Below, piece after piece: positions 5,470 to 10,872 of a stretch of 10,872 nucleotides of DNA; within the stretch, counting starts at the first letter, position 1; each line of letters begins with the position of its first letter. Below the pieces are notes generated by a model, which saw only the letters and a program-made list of their open reading frames with translations, was not told the DNA's origin and made no database searches. Both the position numbers and the translations under genes were made by a program. Origin of the DNA: Proteobacteria bacterium SPGG2 (GTDB lineage: Bacteria; Pseudomonadota; Gammaproteobacteria; Acidiferrobacterales; SPGG2). Location: the NCBI GenBank assembly GCA_001643475.1, contig LXTK01000272.1, forward strand, positions 1-10,872. The letters run 5' to 3'.

Positions 5470-6284
5470 CACTCAAGCACCACGGTATCACCCCGTTTGA
5501 CGGTGCCGGCGCGCAATACCGCAGTATACACACCCACGTTCAATTCGTTGTGTTTCGCGGCCGCGCGTAGGATACCCGGATCCCTGGGCAAATCGCCTTG
5601 CGCCATCGTTGTCATGACACACCGGGGGCATGGACGCGTTATGTGCAGCCGTACATCATCACCGATGGCAAGCGTGCGACCTACCCAAGTATTTTCGACA
5701 AAGCCGGTCTGCGTCGATGATGGCATAACAACGATGTTGGGACGAAACCTACGCGTCTCGAAACGCCCATCGGGATATAGTCTTTGCAACCAATCTAAAG
5801 TCGCTGTCGTCAGTATATGCATGGTCGCACCATCGAAGAACATTCCCGGAGCCAGGACCTCGTCGGTAACCGTGTTTCGGTACGGTAGACCATCGGTGTC
5901 CGGCCAGTACTCCTCAAGACTCGGCGCCTCCGGTGGGACGCTTTCAAGCCGCACCTCGCGATCGAGGATATTTGAAAGTACATGATGGACACTATTGGAG
6001 ACACTCGTTACTTCAGTACCATCAGGCAGGCTAATGCGCACGGCGCTAGTGGCATTGGGGTTGTCGGTGTAAGCGGCACGACAATCAAACATTCGCGCCC
6101 ACTTAAGCGGATTTTTAGCGCTCACCACCTTGCCGCTAGCAACATCAATGAGGGCATATGCACGATCGCCGCGCAGGCCATGTTCTGTAACAGCGGCCGA
6201 GTTCAATTCCTCGCCCATCATGGATTTGATGGGGTAGCGCCAAAGTGAAACCACCGAACCCGATGAGCCTGGTTCTGATGGCAT
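5469..6284 (-). CDS. MOSC domain protein (YcbX/mARC-like, putative molybdenum-cofactor enzyme)
   Basis: This 271-residue protein has the two-part layout of YcbX/mARC-type proteins. The N-terminal beta-barrel domain contains S-L-W-R-Y-P-I-K-S-M (13-22) and H-G-L-R-G-D-R-A-Y-A (35-44). The C-terminal MOSC domain contains R-F-R-P-N-I-V-V (179-186), then R-P-C-P-R-C (217-222) and N-V-G-V-Y-T (249-254). In this family a conserved cysteine in the R-P-C region binds sulfurated molybdenum cofactor. C219 and C222 are both candidates. Relatives reduce N-hydroxylated compounds or handle Moco sulfur. No C-terminal 2Fe-2S ferredoxin domain of YcbX type is present, so an outside electron donor would be needed. 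The start is the ATG at 6282-6284, with GGAG 7 bases upstream, overlapping the TAA of the preceding gene by one base. The open frame continues upstream but only as a shadow of that gene. The substrate is unknown. Confidence 0.88.
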   Translation of the reverse strand: MPSEPGSSGSVVSLWRYPIKSMMGEELNSAAVTEHGLRGDRAYALIDVASGKVVSAKNPLKWARMFDCRAAYTDNPNATSAVRISLPDGTEVTSVSNSVHHVLSNILDREVRLESVPPEAPSLEEYWPDTDGLPYRNTVTDEVLAPGMFFDGATMHILTTATLDWLQRLYPDGRFETRRFRPNIVVMPSSTQTGFVENTWVGRTLAIGDDVRLHITRPCPRCVMTTMAQGDLPRDPGILRAAAKHNELNVGVYTAVLRAGTVKRGDTVVLE

Positions 6285-6874
6285 TATGGTGCTCCGTCTA
6301 TGGTGGCCCAAACGGTAAAGGCGTAGACCAGGTAGCAAAGATAGGTCACAAGCGTCACGGCTACCAAGGCTCTGGCGGCACGTGACCTGTAACGTTGGAA
6401 GAGAATAACCGAACCCATCAGTACCAACGCCATTTCGGCCCACGCAACATACTGGCCATAGTACCTGGGATCCCAATAGGAAACCGGGCTTAGTAGTCGC
6501 CAATGAGACAGTGGCAAGAAATGTCGATGGGCATCGTCGTGGTGAAGCAAAAGATCAGTCATGCAATGAAGGCCGATGCTGAGAAAAAACACTTGCAGCC
6601 AGGCAGAACGCATCCAATATGCGACGACAAGACCGACAACAACGAGCGGGAAGGAATTAAAGATGTCAAAAAATACCTGCCAGTTCGGTTGAAAATACAG
6701 ATGCGACCAAATATAGGACTCTGGCGCACGCAGGATTACCCGCTGCACGAAATAAAACAGAAGCATGGGAACATCGGGCAGCAATGAACCTAGGAAAATT
6801 GGCAACCACAATATATGCCGGCGCCCACCACCGAGAACGAGCAGATTCAAGACAGCGTGGGCGGGTGTGTTCAT
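6284..6874 (-). CDS. YdjM/DUF457-like integral membrane protein, putative metal-dependent hydrolase
   Basis: This 196-residue, very hydrophobic protein has about five transmembrane helices. It begins M-N-T-P-A-H, with H6 in the position where YdjM/DUF457-type membrane proteins carry their first conserved histidine. G-S-L-L-P-D-V-P (29-36) follows with D34. A histidine/aspartate cluster at about 103-124 (H103, D107, H111, H112, D113, D114, H116, H118, H124) could complete a metal site. Members of this group are annotated as membrane-bound metal-dependent hydrolases, but the activity is largely unproven. The conserved N-terminus fixes the start even though the upstream Shine-Dalgarno is poor. 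It lies 46 bases after the C45 gene, and its TAA overlaps the MOSC start (TAATG). Family membership is judged by eye and could be a sister family. Confidence 0.65.
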   Translation of the reverse strand: MNTPAHAVLNLLVLGGGRRHILWLPIFLGSLLPDVPMLLFYFVQRVILRAPESYIWSHLYFQPNWQVFFDIFNSFPLVVVGLVVAYWMRSAWLQVFFLSIGLHCMTDLLLHHDDAHRHFLPLSHWRLLSPVSYWDPRYYGQYVAWAEMALVLMGSVILFQRYRSRAARALVAVTLVTYLCYLVYAFTVWATIDGAP

Positions 6875-6920
6875 CCGTGCGAAAGTCGGGCAAGGCGGGC
6901 GTTTGGTTTGTAGCTGGAAT

Positions 6921-7931
6921 CTAGAGTGTGTAACGCGAGAAATCAGTGTCTACGGTGTGGCCCCTCTTGAGATGGATAGTCTGGTTGGGTAAATCCATGA
7001 TGACAGAGCATACAGTCCCCATCTCCTCGATCACGTCATCTGGAGTATATCGTCTGTTTATCGGGAATTCTCCATGCGATCGATCTAGCAGGATCGATTT
7101 CATGTCTTCGACCGAGTGTGTGGTCAAGGCCTTAATCTTTTCCTCCGCTGTTTGTTTGCGCGCATATGAACAACGAAATATGCCAGCATTAGGATTGATG
7201 TGCTCACCAATGTAGTGATTCGTGTGCACAAACGTTTGCTGGGGCCCAATAGTCAATGATCTGTCCCGAGCAAACTCAATATCGAAGCAGTTGCCATGCT
7301 GATCACCGACGAGAATGTTGCTTGCTTTGCCGTGACCGGCTTTTTCTACGGCAATCTTTGCTTCATCGATGCTTTGCGAATCTAGAATCGCCCGCAACAG
7401 CACATGCACAGGCAGTCCATCGAGCCGTCCTTTGATCCTCAATATGTTCAAACACACACCGATCCCGCTCGAGTTCAAACCGATTTTGCCAATAATGCCC
7501 GGTTCAGTGATCATCTGAATCACGTGCCCATTGGAATGTTCGATCCGCATAAGTACGGTCAGCGGTTCGAGAACACTGGCCCAGTCCCAGTTCTGCCCTA
7601 GTATCCCCGTTTTCTGGAAATAGATGGCCGTGCACTCATTGGTTTTGAGCGAAAGAAGTTCGCTCCTGGCGTTAAGCACATAGATATACCACGAATCTAG
7701 GCCGGCGCCCTCGGCGATAGACTCGATCTCTGCCGCATACTCGCCATTGAACTCGCGAATCTTTTGCTTGAAATGACTTGCTAACTCGACCAGCACTGAA
7801 GCGGATTGACCAAAAATGCGAGTGTAGAACTCCACCGTACGCTCGATACGGTCTGCCAGAATTCGACCATGCTGAAAACCTCGTTCGTCGGCGCGACCAC
7901 TGACAGTTACTTGGAGAAATCCGTTACTCAT
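6921..7931 (-). CDS. C45 family Ntn-hydrolase (acyl-CoA:6-aminopenicillanate acyltransferase-like)
   Basis: This 336-residue protein shows the hallmarks of peptidase family C45, named for penicillin biosynthetic isopenicillin N acyltransferase. An early G-x-x-x-E-R-G-x-Q-H-G motif (12-22) is followed by N-E-C-T-A-I-Y (98-104) and then G-Q-N-W-D-W (112-117). Family members are made as precursors and cut themselves just before the cysteine, which becomes the N-terminal nucleophile. Here that is C100, so a small (about 99-residue) and a large (about 237-residue) chain are predicted. T-N-H-Y (236-239) and S-Y-A-R (250-253) also fit the fold. The family hydrolyses or transfers acyl groups on amide bonds; bacterial members are mostly uncharacterised, and penicillin is not implied as a substrate. 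There is no signal peptide, so it is probably cytoplasmic. It starts 12 bases after the cyclase stop and is part of the same unit. Confidence 0.85.
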   Translation of the reverse strand: MSNGFLQVTVSGRADERGFQHGRILADRIERTVEFYTRIFGQSASVLVELASHFKQKIREFNGEYAAEIESIAEGAGLDSWYIYVLNARSELLSLKTNECTAIYFQKTGILGQNWDWASVLEPLTVLMRIEHSNGHVIQMITEPGIIGKIGLNSSGIGVCLNILRIKGRLDGLPVHVLLRAILDSQSIDEAKIAVEKAGHGKASNILVGDQHGNCFDIEFARDRSLTIGPQQTFVHTNHYIGEHINPNAGIFRCSYARKQTAEEKIKALTTHSVEDMKSILLDRSHGEFPINRRYTPDDVIEEMGTVCSVIMDLPNQTIHLKRGHTVDTDFSRYTL

Positions 7932-7943
7932 GTCGTAAATTAC

Positions 7944-9641
7944 TCACTGTGAGTTCTTCATGGCAGCCGGTTGTCGGTCAACGATATCGCCAGAAATCTC
8001 GGCTGGATCGGATATCGCATAAACGTCTACCGGCTCATCGCGGCCTCGCACCCTGGCCTGGTGCGCCGGAAACCTTGATAGATCCACACCCGCGCATTGA
8101 GCCGCCACCGCTGATACCACGAGCGTACAGTCATAATCCTTGGTGAGCGCCTCTAGCCTAGCCGCAATATTGATGTTGTCGCCGATTGCCGAGAAATTCG
8201 GCGACGCCGGCGGTCCCATGGTGCCGACAATGGCTTCGCCACAGTGAATGCCGATGCCAATGCGCAGAGGTTCGCGCAACTCCACACCTAATCGCTCATT
8301 GAGCGCCATCAGCCTGCGGTTCATGTCGACCGCGCCCTTGAGTGCGTCACGGCAGCCGTCTTCTATCCCCGATTCCAAACCGTACAAGGCCATAAGTCCA
8401 TCACCCGAAAACTGTGCGTAGTGACCACGCGTTGCCTGCAGGCTAGCGGCCATTTCTGCAAAGAACTGATTCAGAATGAAAACAACGTCATAAGGGAAAC
8501 GTTCTTCACCTAGCTTTGTCGACCCGCGAAGGTCGATAAACATCGTCGCCACTTGTTGTTCATGACCCTGCACACCGCCCGGTCGGTAGGCGGCCCGCGC
8601 GCCCGCGCGTGCCGGCACCAGCGGTGTAATCGACACATGCCGCCGCGGCCGCGTTTGACAGGCTAGGCGCACGTTAGGGGCTGCACCGATGCGACGTAGT
8701 GCAGCTGATTCCAATGCCGATGGCTCAGCCAGATCGTCGATACCGTCGCCCACACGCACCCGACAGGTCGTACAACGCGCGCGTCCGCCACACACAGAGG
8801 CATGCGGAATACCGGCAGCCCGCATCGCTTCCAATATCGTCTGGCCGATAGGCGCGGAAACTACCTGTCCCGACGGATGCGAGATACGGTACGACGAGTG
8901 GCGATCTTTTAACAGGTGTCGTATCTGCCTGGCCACGAGCACCCCCAGCAAAACTAAAACAAGTGATGCCAGCACCTTGGCTTCTAGCCCAGTGATCAAT
9001 GCTTGTTGTTCTGGCGTGGCTGCGTTCCAACCAGCAAAAATCGCGCTCACTGCATCTGGATCGGTGATTAACTCATCGGTTTCAATACCGGCCCTTACAA
9101 ATCCGAGTAATGCCATCGCCGGCAGCAACACCGCGAGCCCATAGAGATAGGGCACCAATCTTTCGTACCAGGGCTTGATGCGTAGCCAGAAATGCAGACC
9201 AACCGTCAAGTGGCCCCACACCACTAACACCAAAAGCGGTTGTTGAATCGAGTACCTAGGATCGTTCCACAAAATCGTGACTACATATGGATAGGTAACG
9301 TCGAACCCGAGTAAGGTCTGATTAATGCGGGTTCCGATTACGTGTGCGGCCAACAAGAATGGAAGTAATAGGCCAAGGGCGACTTGTGCCGTTTCCCACG
9401 GTGGCATACGCAAGGTCCGGCGCCGATATAGAGACCAAAGCGCAAGCAGAAAGTGCGTCAGTAGTGAGCCATAGAGTGCGACAGTCCCAACCGGGTGTTG
9501 CCAAAGTGAGGCGTTGAGATGACGAAACCACTCCATCATGTCGAGCGACAATAGTCCCAGCGTATGGTTTGCCAAATGCGAAATGACATACACCGCCAGT
9601 ACTAAACCAGTCCAACTCCTTAGGCGTCGCTCAAACATCAC
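7944..9641 (-). CDS. Redox-type class III adenylate cyclase: diheme-b-like 6TM anchor, 2Fe-2S ferredoxin, cyclase domain
   Basis: This 565-residue fusion has three parts. (1) Six transmembrane helices at about 10-31, 51-71, 84-105, 134-152, 161-182 and 220-240 resemble a succinate:quinone-oxidoreductase membrane anchor. Histidines in the first four (H22 or H26, H63, H100, H144) fit bis-His ligation of two b hemes. (2) A ferredoxin domain at about 250-345 has C284-x5-C290-x2-C293 ... C328, the adrenodoxin-type 2Fe-2S spacing. (3) A class III nucleotidyl cyclase domain at about 360-545 has metal aspartates D370 (F-I-D-L-R-G-S-T) and D414 (S-G-D-G), transition-state residues N491 and R495 (G-D-N-I-N-x-A-A-R), and substrate positions Q410 and S484. 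The same layout is known from Sinorhizobium meliloti CyaC, a quinone-responsive enzyme with diheme b and an iron-sulfur cluster. It likely makes cAMP according to quinone-pool redox state. The start is GTG at 9641 or the next codon, ATG at 9638; neither has a good SD. Confidence 0.9.
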   Translation of the reverse strand: MMFERRLRSWTGLVLAVYVISHLANHTLGLLSLDMMEWFRHLNASLWQHPVGTVALYGSLLTHFLLALWSLYRRRTLRMPPWETAQVALGLLLPFLLAAHVIGTRINQTLLGFDVTYPYVVTILWNDPRYSIQQPLLVLVVWGHLTVGLHFWLRIKPWYERLVPYLYGLAVLLPAMALLGFVRAGIETDELITDPDAVSAIFAGWNAATPEQQALITGLEAKVLASLVLVLLGVLVARQIRHLLKDRHSSYRISHPSGQVVSAPIGQTILEAMRAAGIPHASVCGGRARCTTCRVRVGDGIDDLAEPSALESAALRRIGAAPNVRLACQTRPRRHVSITPLVPARAGARAAYRPGGVQGHEQQVATMFIDLRGSTKLGEERFPYDVVFILNQFFAEMAASLQATRGHYAQFSGDGLMALYGLESGIEDGCRDALKGAVDMNRRLMALNERLGVELREPLRIGIGIHCGEAIVGTMGPPASPNFSAIGDNINIAARLEALTKDYDCTLVVSAVAAQCAGVDLSRFPAHQARVRGRDEPVDVYAISDPAEISGDIVDRQPAAMKNSQ

Positions 9642-9684
9642 TCACACAGGTGTCGTGCAATTTCATCCAGTGGTCGGGATACAC

Positions 9685-10467
9685 TTAAGGTGCATCATAT
9701 AAACCACGCGAGCCAATCCAGGCATCATGATGGCTCTCGTCTCGGATGTCCCACTGGCAGGCAGCATAGCTTTGGTCGTCGGTTTGGGTAAGCAGCCAGG
9801 CGTAAAAACGGCCAACCGTTTCAGGCTCAATAAGTTTTCCCTGCTCACGCAAGGCGCCGTACTCGGCGCTATCCGGGAAAACATCCACATCCGCCGCCAT
9901 ACCAACCTGAAGCATACGAGTGTTTACCGGGCCAGGGACAGCATTGGTTACCAAGATTGCGTGTTGCGCTAGCTCGAGCTTTAAGCATTTCTGCAACATA
10001 AATGAAGCGGCCAGCGAGGTGCAATAAGCAGTTGAGCCCTTACGTGCCTTAGTCGCCGACATCGATCCTATGAACAACACACGCCCGCCAGGAGTCAGGT
10101 TGGGGATTAGTGCTTGGGTTAAGTGCAATCTAGCGTCCAGATTGGTGGCCATGACCTGACGCCAGGTTTCGGGAGTGATATCGGCGAGTCGTTGTATCGG
10201 CATGGTGCCGGCTGCGTGTACGAGAAAATGTACCCTATCTTCACCGAGCTCACTGACAATGGCCGCACGGCCGGCCACCGTCGCCACGTCGGCACTTACT
10301 GGCTTTACCCCACTCACCGCAATATCAGCCGTCTCCTTTAGTGGTTGCAAGCGACGTCCGGCCGCCAGCACTGTCAGCCGTTTATGACTCAATGCGAGCG
10401 CCACCGTTCGGCCGATGCCGGAACCGGCCCCAGTCACCACTGCCAATTTGTTAGTATCTTTAGCCAT
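9685..10467 (-). CDS. Short-chain dehydrogenase/reductase (SDR) lacking the catalytic lysine
   Basis: This is a 260-residue classical-length SDR with a Rossmann fold. The cofactor motif T-G-A-G-S-G-I-G is at 12-19, and R38/R39 after the second strand suggest NADP(H) preference. The usual N-N/A-A-G motif reads H84-A-A-G. The tetrad residues N109, S135 and Y148 are in place, but the Y-x-x-x-K lysine is replaced: the stretch reads Y148-C-T-S-L152, with an unambiguous CTG codon. The helix after it (A-A-S) is otherwise normal. Enzymes without this lysine usually lose or change their redox chemistry, so this protein may be a binding protein or use another proton relay. The C-terminus (W-D-I-R-D-E-S-H-H-x-x-W) fits full-length relatives. 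The start is ATG with TAGGA about 4 bases upstream. It is the first gene of the unit, 43 bases ahead of the cyclase. The substrate is unknown. Confidence 0.87.
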   Translation of the reverse strand: MAKDTNKLAVVTGAGSGIGRTVALALSHKRLTVLAAGRRLQPLKETADIAVSGVKPVSADVATVAGRAAIVSELGEDRVHFLVHAAGTMPIQRLADITPETWRQVMATNLDARLHLTQALIPNLTPGGRVLFIGSMSATKARKGSTAYCTSLAASFMLQKCLKLELAQHAILVTNAVPGPVNTRMLQVGMAADVDVFPDSAEYGALREQGKLIEPETVGRFYAWLLTQTDDQSYAACQWDIRDESHHDAWIGSRGLYDAP

Positions 10468-10599
10468 GATGTCCTAGCTATGACCAAATGTGGGGTGTTC
10501 GCACGCTTCTCATAGCTGTTTAGGCTGGCCACACTGAACCAAAGTGCCCGCCCCCGGTCTCAGGGAGCAATTATCCAGAAAAACTTGGGACAGATGGTA
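10468..10599. promoter_or_regulatory. Divergent intergenic region between the SDR unit and msrA
   Basis: This roughly 130-base region must hold promoters for both directions. No convincing -35/-10 pair was found on either strand. It contains an inverted repeat, agctatga (10476-10483) with tcatagct (10510-10517), 8-base arms with 26 bases between them. That could be a regulator site but could arise by chance. GGGA at 10587-10590 lies 9 bases before the ATG at 10600 and is the likely msrA ribosome-binding site. Confidence 0.35.
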
Positions 10600-10872
10600 A
10601 TGAAAACGCGCACTTTTTGGGGCTTGCCACTGATAACCGCGTTGATTGTGGGTGCTGGCGCCGTCCATGCTGCCAGCCCTAGTGAAGTCGAAACCGCCAC
10701 ATTCGCCGGTGGTTGTTTTTGGTGTATAGAAGCCGATTTCGATAAGGTGGAAGGTGTAATCTCGACCACGTCCGGTTATATCGGCGGTGACAAGAAAAAT
10801 CCGACCTATAAACAGGTATCGGCCGGCGGCACCGGTCACACCGAGGCGGTACAGATCGTTTATGATCCGGCC
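10600..10872 (+). CDS. msrA: Exported peptide-methionine (S)-S-oxide reductase MsrA, 3' end outside window
   Basis: The first 91 codons are present and the frame is open to the window edge. Residues 1-24 form a Sec signal peptide (cleavage near V-H-A-A). The mature protein begins with [13 protein letters not shown], the MsrA signature in which C39 is the catalytic cysteine that attacks methionine S-sulfoxide and E44 assists. G-Y-I-G-G (60-63 region) and T-G-H-T-E-A-V (78-84) are the next conserved MsrA blocks. Sulfoxide repair would occur in the periplasm. ATG at 10600 is preferred over ATG at 10594 because the upstream GGGA is at a workable distance only for the former. Whether it continues into an MsrB domain cannot be seen. 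It is divergent from the SDR-cyclase unit. Confidence 0.92.
   Translation, partial: MKTRTFWGLPLITALIVGAGAVHAASPSEVETATFAGGCFWCIEADFDKVEGVISTTSGYIGGDKKNPTYKQVSAGGTGHTEAVQIVYDPA

Noticed and set aside
6285..6503. 73-residue N-terminal extension of the MOSC protein frame
   Set aside because: The extension lies inside the YdjM-like gene in another frame, has no MOSC-family similarity, and the ATG at 6284 has a well-spaced GGAG and a one-base overlap with the upstream stop.

Overview
The window looks like chromosomal DNA of a free-living gammaproteobacterium. This rests on family content: a GFA-domain protein, a DUF6164-like protein, an exported MsrA, a redox-type membrane adenylate cyclase and a YdjM-like membrane protein. 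Base composition looks moderate by eye. No rRNA, tRNA, CRISPR, phage gene or intact transposase was seen, and the species cannot be named from this stretch.

Layout. (1) Positions 1-974 are almost gene-free. The left edge holds a 5'-truncated zinc alcohol dehydrogenase fragment (minus strand). It is followed by several hundred bases of structured, repeat-bearing DNA: a hairpin at 167-199, a diverged 28-base repeat pair, a 26-base tandem duplication and a strong hairpin near 740-768. (2) Positions 975-2521 (minus) form a compact three-gene unit, transcribed GFA protein > DUF6164-like membrane protein > AlkA-like DNA glycosylase, with a one-base stop/start overlap between the first two. (3) Positions 2662-5259 (plus) carry a secreted goose-type-lysozyme-like enzyme with SH3-like repeats, then a membrane-anchored helical protein only 3 bases downstream. 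A short divergent intergenic region separates units 2 and 3. (4) Positions 5242-10467 (minus) form a tightly packed six-gene unit, transcribed SDR oxidoreductase > diheme-cytochrome-b/ferredoxin adenylate cyclase > C45 (penicillin acyltransferase-like) peptidase family protein > YdjM-like membrane protein > MOSC protein > small two-helix membrane protein. The last two junctions are stop/start overlaps. (5) From 10600 to the right edge (plus) runs the start of an exported methionine sulfoxide reductase A, divergent from the SDR.

How the genes may work together. Unit 2 combines a glutathione/aldehyde-type GFA fold with alkyl-base repair, and a formaldehyde-dehydrogenase-like fragment lies nearby. 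An aldehyde or alkylation theme is plausible but inferred. Unit 3 looks like a cell-wall hydrolase with an envelope partner. Unit 4 centres on a cyclase whose membrane part has the histidine pattern of diheme b anchors and whose linker carries an adrenodoxin-type 2Fe-2S site, which suggests that quinone or respiratory redox state is converted into cAMP. The other members of unit 4 (SDR with an altered active site, Ntn acyltransferase-like protein, MOSC protein) have no obvious common substrate, so this is the least understood and most interesting part of the window.
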